The notes beneath the pieces are model-generated. The model saw only the letters and a program-made list of their open reading frames with translations. It was not told where the DNA came from and did not search any database. Below are positions 52,695 through 61,335 of a stretch of 64,000 bases of DNA, one piece after another. Position numbers and translations under genes: made by a program. Every line of letters starts with the position of its first letter. The first letter of the stretch is position 1. Origin of the DNA: Mesorhizobium caraganae (lineage in GTDB: Bacteria; Pseudomonadota; Alphaproteobacteria; Rhizobiales; Rhizobiaceae); NCBI RefSeq assembly GCF_016836705.1, contig NZ_JAFCGY010000001.1, positions 248,001-312,000 on the forward strand. Direction: 5' to 3'.

Positions 52695-52898
52695 ATGTCC
52701 GAGCCGGATCGTATCATACGCCTCAAAACCGTCCTTGCCCGGACGGGCCTGTCCCGCTCTACCCTCTATCGCAAGATCGCCGAAGGCACGTTCCCCTCTC
52801 AGATCAAGATAAGCATCAACGGGGCTGGCTGGCGGGAATCCGATGTTAATCGATGGGTTGACGATCCAGTTGCATGGCGAACTGGGCGTCAGTTCTGA
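52695..52898 (+). CDS. AlpA family regulator
   Basis: 67 residues from ATG 52695. RIIRLKTVLARTGLSRSTLY, then RKIAEGTFPSQIKISINGAG and WRESDVNRWVDDPVAW are classic AlpA/Xis-like winged HTH sequence (PF05930), used by phages and islands to activate integrase genes or promote excision. It overlaps the convergent XRE gene by 10 bp. No integrase lies beside it, so it may act on the distant one or belong to a second element. Confidence 0.92.
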   Translation: MSEPDRIIRLKTVLARTGLSRSTLYRKIAEGTFPSQIKISINGAGWRESDVNRWVDDPVAWRTGRQF

Positions 52899-53119
52899 TT
52901 GCGAGACAGACGAACGCCAGGGCCACCGCCATTCTCTGGAATGAATTCAATGCCGGCGCTTTCGAACGTGCTTCGTATCAGATCCACAGTCGATTGCTTC
53001 AACGCCTCGCCTCTCTCGAAGCGAACAATCGTCTGAGTCGATATTCTGGCTTCTTTTGAGAGGTCTAAAACACCCCATCCTAATGCAGCCCGAGCCATGC
53101 GGCACTGCACCGGATTCAT
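52889..53119 (-). CDS. Small XRE family regulator
   Basis: 76 residues. RMARAALGWGVLDLSKEARI, then STQTIVRFERGEALKQSTVD is the HTH, and FESAGIEFIPENGGGPGVRL is the typical tail of short rhizobial XRE proteins. A palindrome containing TATAAT abuts its start codon, so autoregulation and a leaderless mRNA are likely. Confidence 0.88.
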   Translation of the reverse strand: MNPVQCRMARAALGWGVLDLSKEARISTQTIVRFERGEALKQSTVDLIRSTFESAGIEFIPENGGGPGVRLSRNQN

Positions 53120-53144
53120 AAAATCACCATATTATAGTGATTTT
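53120..53144 (-). promoter_or_regulatory. Operator/promoter of the XRE gene
   Basis: AAAATCAC (53120-53127) and GTGATTTT (53137-53144) are perfect 8-bp arms. On the minus strand the centre contains TATAAT about 10 bp before the ATG at 53119, so transcription would start at or very near the start codon and a bound dimer would block it. Confidence 0.65.
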
Positions 53145-53254
53145 TGTTGCTGGACTGCTGCACTTTGTGTAGTCTCGATTTCACTTGGCGGCCGGATGGG
53201 TGATGCAACACCAATCCGGCCTGGCCACGCCAAAGCTGTTGAGGAGCTCGGATC

Positions 53255-54079
53255 ATGGCTGATTCCGACAATAGCACGTCTTTGCCTTTCGTCACGCACG
53301 GGCGAGAGCTACGGCAGAAGGCACACGGGGAAGATCGTTACCAAGATGCGGACCCGGCTCTTGTGCTGCTCCAAGGCTGGTTGCGAGCACAGCATGTCTC
53401 GCATGTCCTTTGCCGCCTTCAGCAACGTCTAGAGAGGCGCCTCCTCGACGCTCCGGGCTCGGGAGCGATTGATGAGAAGGTCGGCTATTCAATCGCCTGC
53501 CAAGCGGAAGTCGAGGCCACGACTGCTGCCTTGAAGCTTCAGGACAAAATCCCCCAAGTACAGGCGCGGTCGCTTCTTGGTGTCGTCGCCAAACTCGAAA
53601 TCATCGCCGGCGCAGATCGAGACATCGACGACCCGACAGACTTCCCTTGGCCGCATATCGCGTCCGTCCTCAACGACTTGAAGGAAATCGCCGGAAGCCT
53701 GCCGCTTGAACGGCCTGATCGAACCGTCGTCCAGGCGGACTGCAGGCGATATCAAGCAATGGCCGCCGACATGATCGGTCTGCAAAGGCAGGCCGCTAAC
53801 CGCCGATTTCTGGCAACGAGGCTGGAGAACGGCCGGGCCGTCACGCTCGGCATCAGGCCCGAGCATCTCGACGAGAAAGAGGGTGTAACCCTGTCGCTCT
53901 CAGTCGACGTTACCGAACGTCTGGGATCGACCTCCTACGTGCACGGCGCCCTGGCGAGCGGCGAGAGCGTGGTTGCCGAACGGCGCGAGGACCAGCCGGG
54001 TTTCGGCGAGATGATCACGCTGCGCTTTCAGCCGACCCGGGCGCGGGTGTTCGATGGAGAAGGAAGCCGCATTCGCTGA
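53255..54079 (+). CDS. Chimeric ORF: island hypothetical fused to ABC ATPase tail
   Basis: 274 codons. Residues 1 to about 185 (MADSDNSTSLPFVTHGRELR, ALVLLQGWLRAQHVSHVLCR, LERPDRTVVQADCRRYQAMA) are a soluble helical protein I do not recognise. From about residue 192 the sequence becomes the TOBE-type C-terminus of UgpC/MalK sugar ABC ATPases: VTLGIRPEHLD, VTERLGSTSYVHGALASGES, GEMITLRFQPTRARVFDGEG. The nucleotide-binding domain is absent. The join at about 53,815-53,830 is probably the right border of the island, formed by insertion or deletion into an old sugar transport gene. The fused protein is unlikely to work in transport. Confidence 0.7.
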   Translation: MADSDNSTSLPFVTHGRELRQKAHGEDRYQDADPALVLLQGWLRAQHVSHVLCRLQQRLERRLLDAPGSGAIDEKVGYSIACQAEVEATTAALKLQDKIPQVQARSLLGVVAKLEIIAGADRDIDDPTDFPWPHIASVLNDLKEIAGSLPLERPDRTVVQADCRRYQAMAADMIGLQRQAANRRFLATRLENGRAVTLGIRPEHLDEKEGVTLSLSVDVTERLGSTSYVHGALASGESVVAERREDQPGFGEMITLRFQPTRARVFDGEGSRIR

Positions 54080-54250
54080 CGCCCTACCCAGGTTTGCGCA
54101 CAGTTCGCAAGGGAGAGAGGGCTTCGGTCTGAAGCATCCGTAAGCGGACTGTCTGCTCGCGGCCCCGTCGGATATTGGCCCAAATCGCCATCCGCGAGAG
54201 CTAAAGCAACAACGTTCATGATTCACGTTACTGGTGGGGGGATAGCCCCT

Positions 54251-55279
54251 TCAAATCTCCGGGATGCTCTCGCGAAAAATTACCTGCAGCCGTGGCTGGT
54301 GCAGCTCGTAGGACAGGCTCCTGACGGAATGGGAGAGGATGTTGAGCGCCTCGCGCGCCTCGACGCGCGGGTTCTGGTCGATCACCGCATCCAGTGTGCC
54401 GTCGAGCAGCAACTCCTTGGTACCGTCCGTCACCTCGTGGCCGAGGAAGATGATCTCCTTCGCGCGCCCGCGCTCCTTGAGCGCACGGGCGATGCCGGTG
54501 TTGCCGGCGCCGACATTGTAGATCGCGGCGAGGTCCGGATGCCGCTCGAGCAGGGCTGACGCCTCTGAATAGGCCTTCTCGCGGTCGTCGAGCATTTCAC
54601 GCATCTCGACAATCTCCAGATTGGGCGATTCCTCAGCGAGGATGTGGCGAAAACCCATCTCGCGCTCCTCATGGCCGCGATAGGCGAGCGAGCCGGCGAA
54701 CAGCGCGACCTTGCCCGGACGGCCCACACCCATGAAGCGGTTCAGCAGATAGCCGGCCAGACGACCGGCGGCGCGGTTGTCGATGCCGATATAGGCGACC
54801 CTCGGCACATGCAGGATGTCGGAGGCGATGGTGACGACCTTGATGCCGCTCGCCGACAGCGAGCGGATCGCTTCGCGCACCGTCGGGTGGTCAAGCGCGA
54901 TGACGCCGACGCCTTGCGTCTGGCCGTGCAGGTCCTGCAGCAGGCGGGCGAGCCGGTCGGGGTTGAAGCCTTCGATCGTCGTCACGCGGACGTCGAGATC
55001 GGGCCGCGCCGATGCCTGCGCCTCGATGTGCCGGTGCAGCAGCTTGATGAAGGAGTTGGTGCCGGCCGGCAGCGCGAAGTCGAGCCGGATGACCTCGCCG
55101 TGCAAAACGCGCGGCGGCACCCCGTTCGGGCTTTCGGCGATGTAGCCAAGGCGCTGCGCCATTTCGAGCACGATCTCGCGGGTGCGCGCCCGCACGCCGG
55201 GCCGGTTGTTCAGCACGCGGTCGACGGTGGCGGCGGAAACGCCGGCTTCCCGGGCTACGTCAGTTAGGGTGGAACGCAC
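54251..55279 (-). CDS. LacI family regulator of the sugar locus
   Basis: 342 residues starting at GTG 55279 (GAGGAG 10 bases upstream). Residues 1-55 are the LacI HTH with hinge: TLTDVAREAGVSAATVDRVL, NNRPGVRARTREIV. The rest is a periplasmic-binding-type ligand domain (VGVIALDHPTVREAIRSLSA, AYIGIDNRAAGRLAGYLLNR). It is divergent from the substrate-binding protein gene and almost certainly controls the transport operon, with a sugar or polyol effector that cannot be named. Confidence 0.92.
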   Translation of the reverse strand: MRSTLTDVAREAGVSAATVDRVLNNRPGVRARTREIVLEMAQRLGYIAESPNGVPPRVLHGEVIRLDFALPAGTNSFIKLLHRHIEAQASARPDLDVRVTTIEGFNPDRLARLLQDLHGQTQGVGVIALDHPTVREAIRSLSASGIKVVTIASDILHVPRVAYIGIDNRAAGRLAGYLLNRFMGVGRPGKVALFAGSLAYRGHEEREMGFRHILAEESPNLEIVEMREMLDDREKAYSEASALLERHPDLAAIYNVGAGNTGIARALKERGRAKEIIFLGHEVTDGTKELLLDGTLDAVIDQNPRVEAREALNILSHSVRSLSYELHQPRLQVIFRESIPEI

Positions 55280-55636
55280 CGTCTTTCATCTCCTCAACGC
55301 ATCAGGATCACGCAATGCCGGCAGCCGGCCCGATGGCCACGACTTCTCGCCATCGGCGATTCTGATGGGAAATGATGTATCCGGCCTTGGCCGAAGCGCA
55401 AGCCGTCGGACTAGATCAGCTTGCCCCGCACGGCTATTCCGGGATGAGAAGACACATTTCCCATCAAATCGAGGCATCTGGAGCGGCATATGGACCCCGG
55501 TGTGACGCATTTCCTCGCTTCATTGCCATGTTGTGAGGTATTTTGATTATTTATGATGTTGACAGTCTTTCGATACTGCCGTCAATATCCCTCATGGGCT
55601 CGTGGAGGAAACGTGAGCCCTGAGGGAGGAATTCCA
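55280..55636. promoter_or_regulatory. Divergent control region of the sugar locus
   Basis: A 357-bp gap with no gene. It contains perfect 12-bp inverted repeats far apart, TGATGGGAAATG (55363-55374) and CATTTCCCATCA (55455-55466), 80 bp between arms, which could be looped operator halves or a long hairpin. A possible promoter for the operon is TTGACA (55559-55564) with CAATAT (55583-55588). The strong ribosome site GGGAGGA precedes ATG 55637. Confidence 0.5.
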
Positions 55637-57250
55637 ATGTCTGATCTGATCCGCATATCGCGACGCCGGTTGCTGGCGTCCGGAGGAAAGGCGGCGGTGT
55701 TCGTAGCCGCCACGGGTATCGCACCGCAATTCATTCGTCCCGGCCGCGCTTATGCCGCCGACGCACTGGCACCCGGCATGATCGGCGGCCCGACCGGCTT
55801 CGAGGGCGCCGAGCGCTACCAGTATGGCGCCGATACGCCGGAGGGCCGCGCCATCGACGCGGCCAAGGCGCTGAAGGGCGCCGGCAAGGCGCCGGCCAAG
55901 ATCGTGCTCGGTCTTTCGGACGGCTCGATCGGCCAGCTGACGCAGCCGTTCCCGGCCGGCGCGCCGTCGATCAAGGATCTCTGGGAAAAAGAGACCGGCA
56001 TTCCGATTGAAATCGTCGGCCTGCCGAACGGCCAGGAATTCACCAAGACGATGCAGGACATCTCCACCAAGGGTGGGGCCTATGACATCTATTCGACCGA
56101 ATGGAACCGCCTCGGGGACCTCGCCGAGACCGGCGGCATCGCCAAGCTCGACGACTTCGTTGCCCAGTACAAGCCTGAGTGGGACGATCCCAAGACCGGC
56201 TATGTCGATGGTGCCAAGGGCGTGTCGCTGCTCAACAAATATCGCGGCTCGAACTATGGCGTGTCGCTGGATGGCGACTTCCAGACCTGGGTCTACCGCA
56301 CCGACCTGTTCGGTGACGCAGCCGAGCAGAAGGCTTTCAAGGACAAGTACGGCTACGATCTGGCGCCGCCGAAGACCTGGAAGCAGCACGGCGACATCGC
56401 CGCCTTCTTCCAGCGCCCGGACAAGGGCCTGTTCGGCTCGACCGACCTGCGCAACCAGGGCTGGGGCTACACCAACTGGTACCAGCGCTATGTCTCCATG
56501 TCTTCGCCCAACCAGTTCCTGTTCGGCGACGACGGCAAGCCGCTGATCAATTCCGAACACGGCATCGCCGCCACCGACGAATATGTCGAATCGCTCGTCC
56601 ACCACTCCCCGGATGCGATCTCCTGGGGCTGGCCGGAACAGTACGGCAATTTCGCCAAGGGCGGTGCGGCGATGACCTGCGCCTTCTCCAACCTGCCGAA
56701 ATTCCTCGACAATGCCGGCAACAAGGATTCGGCCGTCACGGGCAAGATCGGCTCGATGCTGCCGGCCGGCCGCGAGATCAACGGCAAGCTGATCAGCCGC
56801 TCGGTGCTGTGGTTCTCGCTGACCGGCATGGTCTCGTCGCAGTCGAAAAACCAGGAGGTCGCCTATCTCCTGCTGCAATGGCTGGGCTCGGCCCGCATCT
56901 ATGCCTGGATGAGCGCCAACCCGGGCGGCTATCTCGATCCGTTCCGGCTTTCGGATTTCTCCGATCCGCTGGTACGCCAGACCTATCACGCCTACCACAT
57001 GGACGTGGTGCGCGAGACGGTCGCCCGCACGGTGCCGACCATCAACTATCCCGGCGCAACCGCCTTCCACAACGCGCTCGACGAAAACCTCATGGCCTCG
57101 CTGACCAAGGCCAAGACATCGGAGCAGGCGATGGCCGACACCGAGACCGAGTGGAAGAAGATCGCCCGGCGCATTGGCGAGGACAAATTGCTCGAAGCCA
57201 TCCGAACCAACAAGGAGGCCTGGCCGACCGTTCTCGATCCGATCAGCTGA
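55637..57250 (+). CDS. Tat-exported ABC sugar-binding protein
   Basis: 537 residues from ATG 55637. [20 protein letters not shown] is a twin-arginine signal, so the protein is exported folded. The mature part is a large type-1 carbohydrate-binding protein: [40 protein letters not shown], then [20 protein letters not shown]. It captures the substrate in the periplasm and delivers it to the two permeases encoded next. It is longer than typical MalE/UgpB homologues by about 100 residues. First gene of the operon 55637-63391. Confidence 0.92.
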   Translation: MSDLIRISRRRLLASGGKAAVFVAATGIAPQFIRPGRAYAADALAPGMIGGPTGFEGAERYQYGADTPEGRAIDAAKALKGAGKAPAKIVLGLSDGSIGQLTQPFPAGAPSIKDLWEKETGIPIEIVGLPNGQEFTKTMQDISTKGGAYDIYSTEWNRLGDLAETGGIAKLDDFVAQYKPEWDDPKTGYVDGAKGVSLLNKYRGSNYGVSLDGDFQTWVYRTDLFGDAAEQKAFKDKYGYDLAPPKTWKQHGDIAAFFQRPDKGLFGSTDLRNQGWGYTNWYQRYVSMSSPNQFLFGDDGKPLINSEHGIAATDEYVESLVHHSPDAISWGWPEQYGNFAKGGAAMTCAFSNLPKFLDNAGNKDSAVTGKIGSMLPAGREINGKLISRSVLWFSLTGMVSSQSKNQEVAYLLLQWLGSARIYAWMSANPGGYLDPFRLSDFSDPLVRQTYHAYHMDVVRETVARTVPTINYPGATAFHNALDENLMASLTKAKTSEQAMADTETEWKKIARRIGEDKLLEAIRTNKEAWPTVLDPIS

Positions 57251-57332
57251 TCCGTCTCCCTGGATCAGAGCCGGAGGGGAGGGGCGAAGGCTCTTCCCCT
57301 CCGCACTCAACGCCACCAGGAAAAGCAGCCAG

Positions 57333-58193
57333 ATGAAGCGTTCCGTTCCTTTCGAGATATTCCGCTACGCCGCGATCCTCGCGGCGATGGCGGGGACGCT
57401 GGTGCCGATCCTGTGGATGGTGTCGATGGCCTTCAAGCCGATCGCCGAATGGTCGGCGACCGGTGCCGACCTGACATGGTGGCCGAAGAACCCGACGCTC
57501 AGCAATTTCCGCTTCGTGTTCGGCGAATCCACCAACAGCCTGATCGTCGCGCTCGACCGCACCCCACTGAAGCCGATCCTGTCGTCGCTTCTGTCGGCGG
57601 TATTCGGCACCGCCATCGCCATGTCGGCGGGCACGGCCGCGGCTTACGGCCTGTCGCGCTTCGGCTCGGGCCAGAACCTGCCGCTGGCGCTGATCCAGCT
57701 GCGGCTGTTTCCGCCGATGGCGGTGATGATCCCTGTCATGATCATGTGGTCGTTCCTGAATTTCACCGACAGCTGGTGGGGCCTGGCGCTGATCTACGGC
57801 ATCGTCACTCTGCCCTTCGCCTTCTGGCTGATGAAGACCTTCTTCGACGACATGCCGCGCGAGATCGAGGAAGCCGCTTTGGTCGAAGGCTGTTCGCGGC
57901 TGCGCGTCTTCACCCGCATCACGCTGCCGATGATGCGCGCGCCGCTCGCAAGTGCCGCCCTCTTCGTCTTCATCCTCAACTGGTCGGACTATCTGATCGC
58001 GCTGCTTTTGACGACGCGCGAATGGGTGACGATCCCGGTCTACATGGCCTCGCTGTCGTCCTCGATGACCGGCCAGCTCTATGGCGCCAAGGCGGCTCTG
58101 GGGCTCATCGCCGCCGTGCCGCCCGTCATCATGGGCATCGCCATCCAGCGCCATCTGGTGCGTGGTCTCACCTTCGGGGCGCTCAAGCAATGA
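57333..58193 (+). CDS. ABC sugar permease, MalG-type
   Basis: 286 residues from ATG 57333. Six spans; the coupling EAA motif is [20 protein letters not shown]. The N-terminus [13 protein letters not shown] and C-terminus [13 protein letters not shown] are typical of MalG-like (second) permeases, including the final G-A-x-K. It follows the binding protein after 82 bp and overlaps the next permease by 4 bases. Note that the MalG-type gene precedes the MalF-type one, the reverse of the common order. Confidence 0.93.
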   Translation: MKRSVPFEIFRYAAILAAMAGTLVPILWMVSMAFKPIAEWSATGADLTWWPKNPTLSNFRFVFGESTNSLIVALDRTPLKPILSSLLSAVFGTAIAMSAGTAAAYGLSRFGSGQNLPLALIQLRLFPPMAVMIPVMIMWSFLNFTDSWWGLALIYGIVTLPFAFWLMKTFFDDMPREIEEAALVEGCSRLRVFTRITLPMMRAPLASAALFVFILNWSDYLIALLLTTREWVTIPVYMASLSSSMTGQLYGAKAALGLIAAVPPVIMGIAIQRHLVRGLTFGALKQ

Positions 58194-59149
58194 GCGCGGT
58201 GACTGTGACTGTTTCGGAGGACGACATGGGTGCCGCGCGTTTGAAGCCGGCCCTGCGTGACGAAGGCGCGCGGCTCGGCTTCCGGCTGACGCTGCCGGCG
58301 CAGATCCTGGTGCTGTTCATCTCGGTCTTCCCGCTGCTGATGCAGCTCTACATCAGCGTCACCGACTGGTCGCCGCTTTCGGGCCTCGGCTGGTGGAATG
58401 CCTGGGAGATGTGGAACAGTTTCGCGAACTACACCGACCTTGCAGCCGATGCGCGCTTCTGGAGCGCGCTGAAGCGCACGGCCATCGTCATGATCGTCTG
58501 CGTGCCGGCGGAATTCCTGCTGGGCCTCTCGCTGGCGACGCTGTTCGCCGACGATTTCCCGGGCAAGCGCATCTTCTATTCGATCCTGCTGATGCCGATG
58601 ATGGTGGTGCCGGCGGTGGCCGGCTACATGTTCTTCATGCTGTTCCAGTCGGGCGGGCCAGTGAACGACATCCTGTCCGCCATATCGGGCACGCAGGTCA
58701 CCATCGCCTGGCTGTCGGACCCGACCCTGGCGCTGATCGCGGTGATGATCGCCGACATCTGGCAGTGGACGCCGCTGATGTTCCTCATCCTGCTGGCCGG
58801 CCTCGTCGGCGTTCCGGAGGACCAGATGAAGGCCGCCACGCTGCTCGGCGCCAATCCGTGGCAGCGCTTTACCACCATCGTGCTGCCGAAGATGAAGACC
58901 ATCATCATCATTGCGCTGGCGATCCGGGTGATCGAGAACTTCAAGATCTTCGACACGCTCTACATCATGACCGGCGGCGGTCCCGGCGTCGCCACCGAAA
59001 CGATCTCGGTCTACATTTACAAGGTCACCACTCAGGATTTGATCTGGGGCTATGTCGCGGCAATCGCGCTCGCCATCCTGATCGTGCTCTCCATCGTTGC
59101 CGTGTTCGCCATGAAGCGAATGGCGCGGGCAAGGCAGGTGCCGGCATGA
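58190..59149 (+). CDS. ABC sugar permease, MalF-type
   Basis: 319 residues from ATG 58190 (ATGA overlap). [20 protein letters not shown] starts the first span, and the EAA motif is [20 protein letters not shown]. The periplasmic loop [14 protein letters not shown] is usual for MalF-type partners. It pairs with the MalG-type permease to form the membrane channel. It ends in an ATGA overlap with the first ATPase gene. Confidence 0.93.
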   Translation: MSAVTVTVSEDDMGAARLKPALRDEGARLGFRLTLPAQILVLFISVFPLLMQLYISVTDWSPLSGLGWWNAWEMWNSFANYTDLAADARFWSALKRTAIVMIVCVPAEFLLGLSLATLFADDFPGKRIFYSILLMPMMVVPAVAGYMFFMLFQSGGPVNDILSAISGTQVTIAWLSDPTLALIAVMIADIWQWTPLMFLILLAGLVGVPEDQMKAATLLGANPWQRFTTIVLPKMKTIIIIALAIRVIENFKIFDTLYIMTGGGPGVATETISVYIYKVTTQDLIWGYVAAIALAILIVLSIVAVFAMKRMARARQVPA

Positions 59150-60237
59150 GCGCGATCCAACTGCGCAACCTCACCAAAACATTCGGTGACTTCACCGCGC
59201 TGAAGACCATGGATCTCGATATAGCGGATGGCGAGTTCATGGCGCTGCTTGGGCCGTCTGGTTGCGGCAAGTCGACGACGATGAACATGATCGCCGGCAT
59301 GGAAGAGCCGACCAGCGGCAGGATCCTGTTTGGCGAGCGCGACATGGCCGGCGTGCCGATGGGCCGGCGCGGCGTCGGCTTCGTCTTCCAGAACTATGCC
59401 ATTTTCACGCATATGACGGTGCGCCAGAACCTCGCCTACGGGCCGAGGATGCGCCGCGCCGCCAAAGCCGAGATCGACCGCCGCGTCGGCGCCATCGCCG
59501 AGCTGCTGCAACTAACGCCGCTGCTCGACCGCAAGGCCGACCGGCTCTCGGTCAACATCTTGCAGCGCGTGGCGATCGGCCGCTCGGCGATCATGGAGCC
59601 GGCGATCTTCCTGCTCGACGAGCCCCTGTCCAATGTCGATGCGGCGTTCCGGGCTGTCATGCGCATCGAGCTGAAACAGCTGCAGCGCCAGTTCAGGCAG
59701 ACCATGGTCTACGTCACCCACGACCAGCTCGAAGCCATGACCATGGCCGACCGCATCGCCGTCATGGACCACGGCGTGCTGCAGCAGGTCGGCACGCCGC
59801 TCGAAGTCTACAACAATCCGGTCAATGTCTTCGTCGCCCGCTTCATCGGCGCGCCGGGCATGAACCTGCTCAAGGGCAGGCCGGCGGAGAGTGATCGCGG
59901 CCTGGTCGTCGATCTCAGGCCGCTGGGCATCACACCGCCGCTGCCGGATGAACTGGCGGCCACTTTGCGCGGTGCACGCGGCGATGTGCTCTATGGCTTC
60001 CGACCGGAGCAGGTGGCTTTGGCGCAAGACGGGCGCGGGCTTGCCATGCCTGTCACCTTCGTCGAGCGCATCGGCGCGCGCACCATCGTCCATCTCGGCC
60101 AAGGCGAGGGCGCCGTGAAGGCGGTCTTCGACAATGATGTCGGGCTGGCGATCGGGCAAACCGCAGTTGTCGCCCCCGACGCGTCGTCGGTACGTGTCTT
60201 CGATGCCTCCTCTGGTGTTGCGATGAAAGCAGGTTGA
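59146..60237 (+). CDS. ABC sugar ATPase 1, non-canonical signature motif
   Basis: 363 residues. Walker A GPSGCGKST (36-44), Q-loop Gln82 (VFQNYAIF), Walker B with catalytic Glu159 (IFLLDEPLSNVDA) and His192 (YVTHDQLEAM) are intact. The signature that should read LSGGQ is LSVNI (134-138, in DRLSVNILQRVAIGR), so this subunit cannot contribute a normal signature to the opposite ATP site. A C-terminal TOBE-like regulatory domain follows. It is coupled to the permease gene by ATGA, and the second ATPase begins 1 bp after its stop. Confidence 0.93.
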   Translation: MSAIQLRNLTKTFGDFTALKTMDLDIADGEFMALLGPSGCGKSTTMNMIAGMEEPTSGRILFGERDMAGVPMGRRGVGFVFQNYAIFTHMTVRQNLAYGPRMRRAAKAEIDRRVGAIAELLQLTPLLDRKADRLSVNILQRVAIGRSAIMEPAIFLLDEPLSNVDAAFRAVMRIELKQLQRQFRQTMVYVTHDQLEAMTMADRIAVMDHGVLQQVGTPLEVYNNPVNVFVARFIGAPGMNLLKGRPAESDRGLVVDLRPLGITPPLPDELAATLRGARGDVLYGFRPEQVALAQDGRGLAMPVTFVERIGARTIVHLGQGEGAVKAVFDNDVGLAIGQTAVVAPDASSVRVFDASSGVAMKAG

Positions 60238-60238
60238 G

Positions 60239-61300
60239 ATGGCTGACATCGTCTTTCGCAATGTGACTAAGCGCTACGGCAACACACTCGCCGTCGACGA
60301 CGCCTCGTTCACCGTCAACGACAACGAGTTCTTCTGTTTCTTCGGGCCGCCGCTGTCGGGCAAGTCGACGATCCTGCGCCTGGTGCTCGGGCTGGAGACG
60401 CCTGATACCGGAGAAATCCTGATCGGCGGCAGATCGGTCAACGCTGCCTCGCCGGCGGAGCGCAATGTGGCGATGGTGTTCCAGAATCTGGCGCTGTTCC
60501 CGCATATGAGCGCGCTCGACAATGTGCGCTTTCCGCTGGTCGAACGCGGCGTCGCCGAGCTCCAGATCAAAAAGCGGGTCGCCGACGTCGCGGCCAAGCT
60601 GCATATCGGCCACATCCTGCACAAGCAGTCGGCGCAGCTTTCGGGCGGCGAGCGCCAGCGTGTGGCGATCGCGCGTGCGTTGGTGCGCGATCCCAATGCC
60701 TATCTGATGGACGATCCGATCTCAGCACTCGACGCCAGGCTGCGCGAAGAGACGCGGGTCGAGCTGAAGCGTATCCAGCGCGAGCTCGGCAAGACGCTGA
60801 TCTATGTTACCCACGACCAGGAAGAGGCGATGTCGATCGCCGATCGTATCGCCATACTGGAGAATGGCAGGATCCGGCAGATCGGCGCCCCGGCCGAGAT
60901 CTATGACCGGCCGGCCAACACCTATGTGGCGCGGCTGCTCGGCTCGCCTGTCATGAACATCCTCAAATCGGCTCGGGGCGAGGGCGGCGTCGAAGCGGCC
61001 GAAGGCACGATCCAGATTGCCGACAAGGCTGCTCCCGTTGATGCTGTCGAGATCGGGCTGAGGCCGGAAGACATCAAGGTCAACCCCTGGGCGGGCGGGG
61101 GCTCGGGCCGCCCGGCACGGGTGTTCGAGGTCGAGCCGCTCGGCGGCTACACCGTCGTGACACTCGCCGCCGGGCAGGCGCGACTGAAGGCGCTGTTGCG
61201 CGGCCAGCCTGACATCAGGCCTGACGCGATGGTGGCGATATCCTGCGAGCCGGCCCGCGTGCATTATTTCGGGCAGAGCGGAGGCGCGTTGGCGAGATGA
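60239..61300 (+). CDS. ABC sugar ATPase 2, Walker B Asp
   Basis: 353 residues. Walker A GPPLSGKST (36-44), signature LSGGE (134-138) and YVTHDQEEAM are normal, but the catalytic Glu after Walker B is Asp159 (YLMDDPISALDA). With ATPase 1 this predicts one canonical site (ATPase 1 Walker B with ATPase 2 signature) and one degenerate site (ATPase 2 Walker B Asp with ATPase 1 LSVNI). A TOBE-type C-terminus is present (VEIGLRPEDIKVNP). Its stop overlaps the start region of the next gene. Confidence 0.93.
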   Translation: MADIVFRNVTKRYGNTLAVDDASFTVNDNEFFCFFGPPLSGKSTILRLVLGLETPDTGEILIGGRSVNAASPAERNVAMVFQNLALFPHMSALDNVRFPLVERGVAELQIKKRVADVAAKLHIGHILHKQSAQLSGGERQRVAIARALVRDPNAYLMDDPISALDARLREETRVELKRIQRELGKTLIYVTHDQEEAMSIADRIAILENGRIRQIGAPAEIYDRPANTYVARLLGSPVMNILKSARGEGGVEAAEGTIQIADKAAPVDAVEIGLRPEDIKVNPWAGGGSGRPARVFEVEPLGGYTVVTLAAGQARLKALLRGQPDIRPDAMVAISCEPARVHYFGQSGGALAR

Positions 61301-61335
61301 TTGCGGCCGCGAGGACAGAGTTTCGGGAGGAAAGC

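Larger units (their letters stand above)
35930..53815. mobile_element. Genomic island next to tRNA-Ile2 (right edge inferred)
   Basis: It begins at the tRNA 3' end, with an integrase pointing at it, and holds HTH/excisionase-like genes, small orphan genes, broken genes and an oriT-tra module. The right edge is placed where an ORF of island type becomes the tail of a sugar ABC ATPase (near 53,815). I could not find a second copy of the tRNA 3' end, so the attachment sites are not proven. The element may be composite, with a second junction near 44,841. It lacks a coupling protein and secretion genes, so at most it is mobilisable. Confidence 0.6.

Noticed and set aside
38953..53815. Second copy of the tRNA 3' end as right attachment site
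   Set aside because: By eye no segment matching GGTTCGAGTCCCTCCGGGCC was found, so the right att site is not claimed.
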